Assembly (NCBI GenBank): GCA_041581335.1 | Contig: JBFIDG010000111.1 | Coordinates: 1-7,200 of the forward strand | Direction of reading: 5' to 3' | DNA length: 7,200 nucleotides | Source: JBFGSX01 sp041581335 | GTDB lineage: Archaea > Thermoplasmatota > E2 > JACPAO01 > JAHFTW01 | Shown here: in pieces, positions 1 through 5,889 of the stretch | Position numbering within the stretch: position 1 is the stretch's first letter | Layout of the letters: every line of letters begins with the position of its first letter | Notes under the pieces: model-generated | Told to the model about the DNA's origin: nothing | The model's database searches: none | Seen by the model: the letters and a program-made list of their open reading frames with translations, nothing else | Program-made: the position numbers and the translations under genes

Positions 1-22
1 CGACGCTTGAGAGCGCGGCGCT

Positions 23-30
23 GAAATATC
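23..30 (+). promoter_or_regulatory. Probable TATA box for the acidic helical protein gene
   Basis: The AT-rich box GAAATATC stands out in GC-rich surroundings. Its centre is about 26 nt before the ATG at 52, the usual distance between an archaeal TATA box and the transcription start. Transcription would then begin at or next to the start codon, giving a leaderless mRNA. This fits the absence of a Shine-Dalgarno sequence before the ATG. The assignment rests on position and composition only. Confidence 0.5.
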
Positions 31-51
31 CGGCCCTTATGCCAGAAGACA

Positions 52-618
52 ATGGACGCTCAGGAGGCCATCCAGAAGGCCCAGGCCCACCTGCAGAATG
101 CGATGGAGCAAGCGAAGATGCCGCTGGTCAAGGAGGAACTCATGTACCAGTGGGACAACCAGATCTCCGCTATCGACAGCTTCCTCGCAGATGCAGAGGT
201 CGTCAAGGACAAACTTCTGGACCGCGCCAAGGAATCCCTGCGCAAGGTCAAGAAGGACCTCACCGACGCCGTCGTCAAATTCGAGGCCAAACTCGAAGGC
301 GCCGAGGTCGAGGATGAAGAGCCCAGCGACGAGGAGTGGGTCCAGGCCTACACCGAGATGGCTGGCGAAATGGTCGAGTTGGCCAAGGAGGCCCTCGCTG
401 AGAAGGTCAAGAAGATCGAGGAGCTCCCCGTTTGGGAGGAGCCCTTGGCGGTCATCAACGGTTACCTGGCTGACAGTGAGCCGTTCCAGTCGATGAGCCA
501 CGACCTGCAGAAGGCCCGTAGCCTCGTCCGCGTCGCGCGCCGCGACATCAAGAACCGCATCGAAGCCCTCGTCAAGGACTGGCGCATGAACCAGGACGAG
601 GATGATGGGGACGACTGA
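52..618 (+). CDS. Hypothetical acidic, helical, internally duplicated protein (188 aa)
   Basis: I do not recognise this protein family. It has no cysteine, no signal peptide and no membrane segment, and it is rich in Glu, Lys, Asp and Ala in a pattern expected of long amphipathic helices. It consists of two halves of about 94 residues. Around W34 the first half reads W-x3-I-x2-I-D-x-F-LAD-x-E; around W128 the second reads W-x3-L-x2-I-N-x-Y-LAD-x-E. Each is followed by a basic helix with an aligned KKD or RRD (67-69, 163-165), and each half ends in an acidic stretch (85-95 and 181-188). The start at 52 is chosen because a TATA-like box lies at the leaderless distance; the frame opens only about 27 bases upstream. 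The protein is probably cytoplasmic and may bind a partner through its helical bundles or acidic tails. Function unknown. Codon use is typical of the window. Confidence 0.85.
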   Translation: MDAQEAIQKAQAHLQNAMEQAKMPLVKEELMYQWDNQISAIDSFLADAEVVKDKLLDRAKESLRKVKKDLTDAVVKFEAKLEGAEVEDEEPSDEEWVQAYTEMAGEMVELAKEALAEKVKKIEELPVWEEPLAVINGYLADSEPFQSMSHDLQKARSLVRVARRDIKNRIEALVKDWRMNQDEDDGDD

Positions 619-813
619 GCGTAGCGAAGGAGTGCCCCTCATCCGAGCAGGTGCGTAAGCACCTGCGAGTGACGACGGCGACGACTGAGGCTCCGAGCGA
701 AGCGGCCCACACCACCGCTTGCGAGTGACGGCGACGACTGAGCCTCCGAGCGAAGCGGCCCACACCACCGCTTGCGAGTGACGGCGACGACTGAGGCTCC
801 CAGCGAAGCGGCC
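610..813. repeat. Tandem hairpin-containing repeats of 53-56 bp after the first gene
   Basis: Three direct repeats lie at 665-720 (56 bp), 721-773 (53 bp) and 774-813 (broken off after 40 bp). Copies 1 and 2 differ by a 3-bp GAC insertion and one substitution. A diverged leading unit starts at 610 and overlaps the end of the first gene. GACGACTGAG recurs at 610, 680, 733 and 786, giving spacings of 70, 53 and 53. In copies 1 and 2, AAGCGG and CCGCTT pair around a 9-nt loop, and a GC pair extends the stem past one bulged G. In the leading unit the same place holds an 8-bp hairpin. The last copy lacks the right arm. The TGA stops in each unit argue against coding on the plus strand. Function is unknown: a 3' processing or stability element, or replication slippage, are possible. 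Confidence 0.85.
647..666 (+). other. Perfect 8-bp hairpin with GTAA (GNRA) tetraloop
   Basis: GCAGGTGC and GCACCTGC pair perfectly around the loop GTAA, which in RNA is a stable GNRA tetraloop. The hairpin begins 28 nt after the stop codon of the preceding gene, so it would fold in the 3' untranslated region of that mRNA. No T-run follows, so it does not look like a classic intrinsic terminator. It occupies the same place in the leading repeat unit that a different stem occupies in the later units. Confidence 0.65.
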
Positions 814-1076
814 ATCCCAACGCATCGGCCCCTGCCAGGGGTGCAGGGATCTCGTGCGCAAGACTCGCCGGAGGTCGGGGCTATGCAGGCGATCCTGGCC
901 TTCCGGCGGGCCGCGGCGGCCGACGCCAGACCGAGCCTCGCGGGGGCCATCCACGATCGCATTTTCCACTCCAGCACCCCCTCATCCACACCTGACCGCA
1001 CTGGTTATATCGGAGACCTGAGTCGCCGGGAAATGCCCCCCTTGTGGAGGCAGCATTCGCTGGCCGCGAACCGAAC
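814..1076. other. Intergenic stretch with no recognisable gene
   Basis: Together with the repeats this makes about 460 bp without a gene. Frames are open here on both strands, but their translations run through the repeat array and look like no known protein. The visible structure is a small inverted repeat, CCCCTG-C-CAGGGG, at 829-841, and an AT-rich box at 1004-1010 that may belong to the tRNA promoter. I see no insertion sequence ends or att-like duplications of the tRNA. Confidence 0.5.
1004..1010 (+). promoter_or_regulatory. Possible TATA box upstream of tRNA-Val
   Basis: GTTATAT is the most TATA-like string between the repeat array and the tRNA. Transcription would start near 1030-1036 and give a tRNA 5' leader of about 40 nt, to be removed by RNase P. 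The distance is longer than for many archaeal tRNA genes, so the link is tentative. Confidence 0.35.
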
Positions 1077-1150
1077 GGGTCCGTGGTCTAGTTGGTTAGG
1101 ACGTCACCTTGACATGGTGAAGATCGCCAGTTCGAATCTGGCCGGACCCA
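1077..1150 (+). tRNA. tRNA-Val (anticodon GAC)
   Basis: A complete 74-nt cloverleaf can be folded by eye. The acceptor stem GGGTCCG pairs with CGGACCC. The D-arm is GTCT/GGAC with a GG-containing loop. The anticodon stem TCACC/GGTGA encloses loop TTGACAT with anticodon GAC at 1111-1113. The variable loop is AGATC, and the T-arm GCCAG/CTGGC encloses TTCGAAT. The discriminator base is A1150, and CCA is not encoded, so it must be added after transcription as is normal in archaea. There is no intron in the anticodon loop. The tRNA reads the GUC codon, which is very frequent in this window. It is not clustered with other tRNAs here. Confidence 0.97.
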
Positions 1151-1175
1151 CTTCTCGGCGAGCGGATGCTCTTCG

Positions 1176-1328
1176 ACCCCCTGATTGCACGTGCGCTCAG
1201 CGGCGGCGGAGGTCTCGGACCGCGTTTTCCCTGGCCGTGCCGGCTTTGCCCGCCGAGGCCGCGGATCGTCGCCACCCCTGTCTTTCACGTGCGCACCACG
1301 GATAGTGTCGGTCCGGGCCGCGTTTTCC
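1176..1328. repeat. Pair of related 55-bp segments 98 bp apart downstream of tRNA-Val
   Basis: Segments 1176-1230 and 1274-1328 align without gaps. Both start with ACCCC, share CACGTGCGC (1188-1196 and 1286-1294), and end with CCGCGTTTTCC (1220-1230 and 1318-1328). The middle is diverged. CACGTG is itself a palindrome, extended to GCACGTGC in the first copy. The TTTT at the end of each copy could terminate tRNA transcription. The second copy's CGTTTTCC also lies 23-30 nt before the ATG at 1351 and might act as a weak TATA element. Neither role is proven. Confidence 0.6.
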
Positions 1329-1338
1329 GCAGCAACTT

Positions 1339-1350
1339 CGTCACCTGACG
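1339..1350. promoter_or_regulatory. Inverted repeat CGTCA-CC-TGACG, operator-like
   Basis: Perfect 5-bp arms around a CC spacer, directly before the upstream ATG at 1351 and 20 bp before the larger palindrome at 1371. Short on its own, but the pair of inverted repeats in about 50 bp suggests a regulated promoter for the NTF2-like gene. Confidence 0.35.
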
Positions 1351-1370
1351 ATGCCTCCCACCCTCGCAGC

Positions 1371-1388
1371 GGGTGAACCGGTTCACCC
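1371..1388. promoter_or_regulatory. 18-bp perfect palindrome, probable operator
   Basis: GGGTGAACCGGTTCACCC is a perfect palindrome with no spacer, a form typical of binding sites for dimeric helix-turn-helix regulators. It lies 17 bp before the ATG at 1405 and 44 bp before the ATG at 1432, and it would sit inside coding sequence if the ATG at 1351 were used. That favours a later start for the NTF2-like gene. No regulator gene is visible in the window. Confidence 0.55.
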
Positions 1389-1431
1389 TGCTCGGCGCGG
1401 TTTCATGTACCTCCAGGCGGATGCTCCATTG

Positions 1432-1788
1432 ATGTCCCCTGAATGCGGTCCGCGCGCCTTCGCCGAGGTCCAAGCACGGGCCTTCAACGCCCACGACACG
1501 GAGACACTCGCGTCCCAATCCTATCGTGGCGCCCGTGTCCTGCGCGACGGACACCTCGTCGGTGAGGGCCGCAAAGCCCTGCGCGCGCACCTTGAAGCGG
1601 AGTTCAAGGACCGCCCCATGGCGTTCACGCGGGTCCTCGACCTGGACGGGGAGCCCGTCTTGGCCGAGTACACTGGCGACGAAGGCAACCCTGTCGTCGC
1701 AGGGATCATCCGGTTCAAGGCGTTCCAGGGCCGCGTCGAAGAGATGCGCATCGACCATGATGCCAAGACATTGAGCCGGCTGCGCTGA
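1432..1788 (+). CDS. NTF2/SnoaL-like protein (about 118 aa)
   Basis: The sequence follows the NTF2-like alpha+beta cone fold. An N-terminal helix (about residues 9-22, with AFNAHD) is followed by a small loop region with a GHLVGEGRKALRAHLE segment, then strands ending in AGIIRFKAFQGRVEEMRID. This is the pattern of the small, mostly uncharacterised SnoaL-like proteins, which bind or convert small hydrophobic ligands; the substrate here cannot be told. Three in-frame ATGs exist, at 1351, 1405 and 1432. I chose 1432 because the domain begins just after it, codon third positions become GC-rich from there, and palindromes occupy the upstream part. A start at 1351 would give 145 aa with an unrelated Pro/Arg-rich leader. 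The gene ends one base before the stop of the opposing flavin-reductase-like gene. Confidence 0.75.
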   Translation: MSPECGPRAFAEVQARAFNAHDTETLASQSYRGARVLRDGHLVGEGRKALRAHLEAEFKDRPMAFTRVLDLDGEPVLAEYTGDEGNPVVAGIIRFKAFQGRVEEMRIDHDAKTLSRLR

Positions 1789-1789
1789 G

Positions 1790-2401
1790 TCAGGCCGGAC
1801 GGCGCAGGTCGACCAGGTCCTTCGTCACCACGTAATGCGGCCCGCCGAGCCGTGCCATCAGCGGGACCTTGGCGTTGTCGATGTTGCCCCGGTCGTCGAG
1901 GACGGCGTCGTCCGCGTGGATATGTACCACCTCCCCGATGACCATGGTCGTCGGCTCCTTGTCCCCGTACCGGTGATGCTCGACGTAGCGGCACTCCAGG
2001 TGGTATGGACTCGCGGCCACACGGGGCGGCGCGACCACGGCGCTGGGCATCAACGCCACGCCACCGGCCTCCGCTTCGGACGTCGTGGCGGGCATGTCGC
2101 CGCTGGAGGCCACCATGGGCAGGGCCAACGGCTCGGTCACCGCGTTGATCACGAACTCCTTGGAGTCCAGGATGTTGCGGCAGGTGTCCTTGAGCTCCCC
2201 GTGGCGATCCGCGAAGGCCAGCATGATGAGGGGCGGGTCGGCACACACGGACTGGAACCAACTGAAGGGCGCGAGGTTGACGATGTCACCGTGCAAGCTC
2301 GTCACCCAAGCGATGGGACGCGGCGCCACGGCGCTCACCATGAAGTGGTAATTGCGTCCGGGACTGCGCTCCGAGGGGCTCCATTCCATGATGTTCGCCA
2401 T
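1790..2401 (-). CDS. Flavin reductase-like, FMN-binding split-barrel protein (203 aa)
   Basis: The protein matches the flavin reductase-like family: APRPIAWVTS near residue 30, then NLAPFSWF, DPPLIMLAF, KDTCRNI and KEFVINAV in the order seen in these split beta-barrel FMN proteins. Members either reduce flavin with NAD(P)H for a partner monooxygenase or use bound FMN for other redox work; the partner is not visible here. The start at 2401 gives a protein of normal family length. An alternative ATG at 2389 and an in-frame GTG at 2446 (15 residues longer) cannot be excluded. The frame stays open further upstream, but that part is antisense to the acyl-CoA synthetase and unlike the family. The gene is divergent from the acyl-CoA synthetase and convergent with the NTF2-like gene. 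Probably cytoplasmic. Confidence 0.9.
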   Translation of the reverse strand: MANIMEWSPSERSPGRNYHFMVSAVAPRPIAWVTSLHGDIVNLAPFSWFQSVCADPPLIMLAFADRHGELKDTCRNILDSKEFVINAVTEPLALPMVASSGDMPATTSEAEAGGVALMPSAVVAPPRVAASPYHLECRYVEHHRYGDKEPTTMVIGEVVHIHADDAVLDDRGNIDNAKVPLMARLGGPHYVVTKDLVDLRRPA

Positions 2402-2474
2402 GCGGGCCGACCGTTTGGAGGTGCCGTCATGGTTTTCTTGCGTCACTGCCGTGCTGGTGCATCGGTGAGTGATG
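2402..2474. promoter_or_regulatory. Divergent promoter region, with Shine-Dalgarno for the plus-strand gene
   Basis: This gap of about 70 bp must hold the promoters of both flanking genes. Its only AT-rich core is GGTTTTCTT at 2431-2439, which could act as a TATA element for the plus strand (start near 2462) or, as its complement, for the minus strand. On the plus strand GGTGA at 2464-2468 matches the archaeal anti-Shine-Dalgarno and is 6 nt before the ATG at 2475, so this gene probably has a short leader. No similar motif precedes the minus-strand ATG. Confidence 0.45.
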
Positions 2475-4328
2475 ATGAGTGAGCAAGTCCTGGTGGAGCC
2501 GGTGAAGGAAATGGATACGACAACGATCAGCAAGCTGTTCCTTGACAGCGTCGCGAAGCATGCGGACCAGAAGGCACAGACGTGGTACGACGGGGAATCC
2601 TGGCGGAGCCGGACATACGCCGAATACGGCCAGGCGGTCCGTGACGTCGCCAACGGCCTGCTGAACCTCGGCGTCAAAGCCGGGGACCGTGTCGCCATCT
2701 GGAGCAAGAACAGCCCGCGCTGGGCCGAGGTCGACTTCGCCAACGCATCCGTCGGCTTCGTCAGTGTCCCCATCTATGACACGCTGACCGGTCCGCAGGT
2801 GGCCTACATCCTCAACGACGCCGGCGCCAAGGTGATGTTCGTCCAGGATCCTGAGATGCTGGCCCGCCTGGATGCCGTCCGCAAGGAGATCAAGGTCGAC
2901 GCGATCGTCCTCTTGGAAGGTACCAGCCGCAAGAAGGGCGTCATCACGTACGACCGCCTGGTCCGTGAGGGCCGCGACTACGCCGCGAAGAACCCTGACG
3001 CCTTCGACAAGATGGCTGGCAAGGTCGCTCCCGGCGACCTCATCAGTCTTGTCTACACCAGTGGTACCACGGGCGAACCCAAGGGCGTCATGCTGAGCCA
3101 GAACAACTTCGCCAGCAACGCCGTCATGGCCGCCAGCTGCGTCGACATCGGCCCCCAGGACACCTTCCTCAGCTTCCTGCCGCTCAGCCACGTCTTCGAG
3201 CGCACCGGCGGCCACTTCACGGCGTACGGTGTCGGCGCCCACGTCTTCTTCGCCCGCAGCATCGACACGTTGCTGGACGACATGCAGGTCGCCAAGCCCA
3301 CCATCATGATGAGCGTCCCGCGCCTGTACGAGAAGATCTATGCGCGCATCCACGACAGCGTCAAGCAATCGAGTTTCATCAAGCGCGCCATCTTCAACTG
3401 GGCCATCCAGCAAGGCATGGCCGCCAACGTCTACATCCAGCGCAACGAACCGCTCCCGAAGAGCCTCGCCAAGAAGGTCGCCAAAGCTGACAAACTGGTC
3501 TTTGGCAAACTCAAGGCCCGTGTCGGCGGCAACCTGCGCTACTTCGTCAGTGGCGGCGCGGCGCTCAGCAAGGAGATCGAGGAGTTCTTCTGGGCCGCCG
3601 GCATCAAGATCCTGCAGGGCTACGGCCTGACGGAGACCAGCCCGGTCATCAACGTCAACCGCCCGGGCGCCCTGCGCTTTGGGAGCGTCGGCAAGGCCGT
3701 GCCCGGCTGCCAGATCAAGATCGACACCAGTGAATGGGACTCGCAGCGCACCGACGTCGTCGAAGGCGAGATCCTCTGCAAGGGCCCCATGGTCATGCAG
3801 GGCTACTACAACAACAAGAAGGCCACCGCCGAGGTCATGGACAAGGACGGCTGGTTCCACACCGGCGACGTCGGCTACGAGGACGAGGACGGCTTCCTGT
3901 TCATCACCGACCGCAAGAAGGAGATCATCGTCATGAGCAACGGCAAGAACGTCGCGCCGCAGCCCATCGAGAACCGCCTGAAGCTGCAGCCTCACATCGC
4001 CCAGGCCTGCGTCATTGGTGACAAGCGCAAGTACATGTCTGCCCTGATCTGCCCCGACTGGGAGGTCCTGGAGCAGTTCGCCTTGGCAAACGGCATCGCC
4101 GCCAAGGGCAGCCAGCTGGTCGCGGACCAACGCGTCGTCAGCCTCATCGAAAAAGAGGTCGAGGCGGTCAATGCCCACCTGGCGCGCTACGAGCAGATCA
4201 AGAAATGGTGGATCGTCGACCAGGACTGGACCGTCGAGAGCGGTGAACTGACGCCGAGCCTGAAACTGAAGCGCCGCATCATCAGCGACAAGTTCGGCTC
4301 CGAGATCGCCAAACTGTACCCCAACTAA
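2475..4328 (+). CDS. Long-chain fatty acid--CoA ligase (AMP-forming acyl-CoA synthetase)
   Basis: This enzyme activates a fatty acid with ATP to acyl-AMP and then to acyl-CoA. The ANL-superfamily motifs are all present: the phosphate-binding loop YTSGTTGEPKG (residues 194-204), GYGLTE (382-387), GWFHTGD (459-465) with the ribose-binding Asp, the hinge motif TDRKKEIIVMSNGKN (478-492), and a C-terminal lysine-rich segment LKLKRR (596-601) carrying the likely adenylation lysine. Its 617 residues and the GKNVAPQPIE sequence after the hinge are typical of long-chain (ACSL/FadD15-like) rather than acetyl- or aryl-CoA ligases. The ATG at 2475 is chosen for its GGTGA Shine-Dalgarno; in-frame ATG 2472 and GTG 2469 are near-equivalent. 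No membrane segment is evident; such enzymes are cytosolic or membrane-associated. In an archaeon it may serve fatty acid breakdown, but no beta-oxidation gene is nearby. The chain length is inferred. Confidence 0.95.
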   Translation: MSEQVLVEPVKEMDTTTISKLFLDSVAKHADQKAQTWYDGESWRSRTYAEYGQAVRDVANGLLNLGVKAGDRVAIWSKNSPRWAEVDFANASVGFVSVPIYDTLTGPQVAYILNDAGAKVMFVQDPEMLARLDAVRKEIKVDAIVLLEGTSRKKGVITYDRLVREGRDYAAKNPDAFDKMAGKVAPGDLISLVYTSGTTGEPKGVMLSQNNFASNAVMAASCVDIGPQDTFLSFLPLSHVFERTGGHFTAYGVGAHVFFARSIDTLLDDMQVAKPTIMMSVPRLYEKIYARIHDSVKQSSFIKRAIFNWAIQQGMAANVYIQRNEPLPKSLAKKVAKADKLVFGKLKARVGGNLRYFVSGGAALSKEIEEFFWAAGIKILQGYGLTETSPVINVNRPGALRFGSVGKAVPGCQIKIDTSEWDSQRTDVVEGEILCKGPMVMQGYYNNKKATAEVMDKDGWFHTGDVGYEDEDGFLFITDRKKEIIVMSNGKNVAPQPIENRLKLQPHIAQACVIGDKRKYMSALICPDWEVLEQFALANGIAAKGSQLVADQRVVSLIEKEVEAVNAHLARYEQIKKWWIVDQDWTVESGELTPSLKLKRRIISDKFGSEIAKLYPN

Positions 4329-4365
4329 GGCAACGGCCCCTGAGGGGACGGGCTCACGCGCGGCC

Positions 4366-4374
4366 AAAGCTATC
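4366..4374 (+). promoter_or_regulatory. Possible TATA box for the lipoprotein gene
   Basis: AAAGCTATC is the most AT-rich string in the 70-bp gap and lies 25-33 nt before the ATG at 4399, the distance expected for leaderless transcription. No Shine-Dalgarno is seen before this start. Weak match; supported by position only. Confidence 0.35.
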
Positions 4375-4398
4375 AGCGCGACCAGCTCTGCCGACGTG

Positions 4399-5808
4399 AT
4401 GCGTCGCACGACGATGGCCGTCCTGGCCCTGCTGATCATGTCCGGTTGCCTGAGCCAAGATCCTGATCCGGCTGACACCAGCACGCCCACGACCCCGGTC
4501 CCCAGCGGCGGCATCCAAGCCCACGCCGCCGGCGGGGGCAATGCGACCGCGCCCGGAATCCGCATCGTGCCCGGGTTCAGCCTGCACGGCAACAGCGCCT
4601 TGGAGCCGACCATCGGCATCGATGGCGACGGACACATCTACGTGACGGCCAGCCGGCTCACGGACGATGCCGCCGTCATCATGGCCAGCCTGGACCAAGG
4701 TGCATCGTGGATCGACATCGGCCCCCACCTTGGCCCCGTCGCTCCTGACCAGCCCCGCCACCCCATCACCACCGATCCGTACGTGGTCGTCGACGCCGTG
4801 ACCGGTCGGGTCTGGACGGCGGACCTGATCCACAACTGCGTGGAGTTGAGCTGGACCGACGACGAAGGAGCCTCGTGGCTGACCAACCCCAACGGCTGCG
4901 GCGCCCCGGGCATCCTCGATCACCAGACCTTGGTGGCCGCACCGCCACGCACCGTCCCCACTGTGCTCTACCCCAATCTGCTCTACATCTGTGGCAATGA
5001 GATCACGCACATCGACTGCGCCATCAGCCCCGATGGAGGCATCACGTGGGGGCCTCAACGCTTGGTCGACACCAAGGTCAGCACCAGCCTATGCAGCGCC
5101 CTGACGGGCCACCTGGCCGCCGACGACGAAGGCCGAGTCTACTTGCCCAGCACCAGCTGCCCCACCGGCGCCGGTGCGCCGATGCTCTACCGCACGATCG
5201 ACGACGGCCTGACATGGACCGCCCACACGGTCTCCGACGACCCCGCGTTCGCCATGACGGACGGTGACCACGACGTGGCGGTCAGCGTCGACGACGATGG
5301 CAACGTGTACGTCAACTGGCTGGACCGCGACGCCCGCGTCCGCCTCGCCATCAGCCGCGACCACGGCGACACCTGGGGTCCAGCCCTGGACGTCACCATC
5401 CCTGGCGTCAAGGCGACGGCGTACAACCAGGTCGCCGCCGGAGCCGCGGGCATGGTCGCAGTCGTGTACATCGGCACCGACGCTGCCTACACGGACCCCG
5501 CCGGGGGCGGTCCCGGCCTCGATGACGACGCCGCCGAGTGGTACCCGTATTTCGGCGTCATCCTGGACGCCTTCGCCGACGAGCCACAGGTCTATTCCCT
5601 GGCTGCCACGGACGCGCCCATCGCCCTGGGTCAATGTGGTCGCATCCGCTGCGGCGGCCTCGTGGACTTCATCAGCATGGAGGTCGACCCAGAAGGGCGT
5701 CCATGGGCCTCGATGGTCGATGTGGAGGCCGGCAACAAGGCGGGCGCGATCACCCTGAAAGAAGGGCCGTCCCTGCGCAATGGGACCCTGACGCCTCTGG
5801 CCTGGTAG
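4399..5808 (+). CDS. Secreted lipoprotein with sialidase-type (Asp-box) beta-propeller
   Basis: Residues 1-18 form a signal peptide: basic MRRTT, a hydrophobic stretch, and a lipobox-like end MSGC with the lipidated Cys expected at 18. A linker rich in Asp, Pro, Thr and Ser follows. The rest carries five Asp-boxes (S/T-x-D-x-G-x-S/T-W) ending at W104, W160, W217, W273 and W326, spaced 53-57 residues apart as in successive blades of a sialidase-type propeller. Between them are strands such as DGDGHIYV, DDEGRVYL and DDDGNVYV. Eight further cysteines could form disulfides outside the cell. I cannot point to the arginine triad or the catalytic Tyr/Glu of true sialidases, so enzymatic activity is uncertain; it may bind glycans or be structural. 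Start at ATG 4399 (GTG at 4396 also in frame). It stands alone between two housekeeping-type genes. Confidence 0.85.
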   Translation: MRRTTMAVLALLIMSGCLSQDPDPADTSTPTTPVPSGGIQAHAAGGGNATAPGIRIVPGFSLHGNSALEPTIGIDGDGHIYVTASRLTDDAAVIMASLDQGASWIDIGPHLGPVAPDQPRHPITTDPYVVVDAVTGRVWTADLIHNCVELSWTDDEGASWLTNPNGCGAPGILDHQTLVAAPPRTVPTVLYPNLLYICGNEITHIDCAISPDGGITWGPQRLVDTKVSTSLCSALTGHLAADDEGRVYLPSTSCPTGAGAPMLYRTIDDGLTWTAHTVSDDPAFAMTDGDHDVAVSVDDDGNVYVNWLDRDARVRLAISRDHGDTWGPALDVTIPGVKATAYNQVAAGAAGMVAVVYIGTDAAYTDPAGGGPGLDDDAAEWYPYFGVILDAFADEPQVYSLAATDAPIALGQCGRIRCGGLVDFISMEVDPEGRPWASMVDVEAGNKAGAITLKEGPSLRNGTLTPLAW

Positions 5809-5859
5809 CCGCCCGGTACGCCGTCGCTGGACGGGCACCAGGAGGCCGGGCGTCGCCGC

Positions 5860-5868
5860 ATTCTTCAA
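5860..5868 (+). promoter_or_regulatory. Possible TATA-like box for purM
   Basis: ATTCTTCAA is the AT-rich core of the 81-bp gap and lies 22-30 nt before the GTG at 5890. This is the leaderless distance for that start; for the ATG at 5902 it is 34-42 nt away. Positional evidence only. Confidence 0.3.
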
Positions 5869-5889
5869 TGATGCCGGAGTCCGGCCACC

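Noticed and set aside
665..813. CRISPR array
   Set aside because: The units are tandem with no unique spacers between them, and no cas gene is present.
37..1001. Minus-strand frames (310 and 120 residues) running through the repeat array
   Set aside because: They read the repeats and the antisense of the first gene; no domain, no convincing start signal and repetitive composition.
1088..1288. Minus-strand frame whose translation includes VRPDSNWRSSPCQGDVLTN
   Set aside because: This is the antisense translation of the tRNA-Val gene, a well-known type of false gene call around archaeal and bacterial tRNAs.
772..1305. 177-residue plus-strand frame over the tRNA
   Set aside because: It contains repeat sequence and the whole tRNA-Val gene in translation, so it cannot be a real protein gene.
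1077..1328. Integration site of a mobile element at tRNA-Val
   Set aside because: I find no duplicate of the tRNA 3' end and no integrase gene in the window; the nearby 55-bp pair is not tRNA-derived.
4337..4347. CCCC-TGA-GGGG as terminator of the acyl-CoA synthetase gene
   Set aside because: Only a 4-bp stem, with no T-run after it; too weak to call in GC-rich DNA.
2427..4637. 736-residue open frame on the minus strand
   Set aside because: It is antisense to the acyl-CoA synthetase, which has every family motif. Long antisense frames arise from strong G/C bias at third codon positions; the translation is low-complexity Asp/Val/Ala/Leu.
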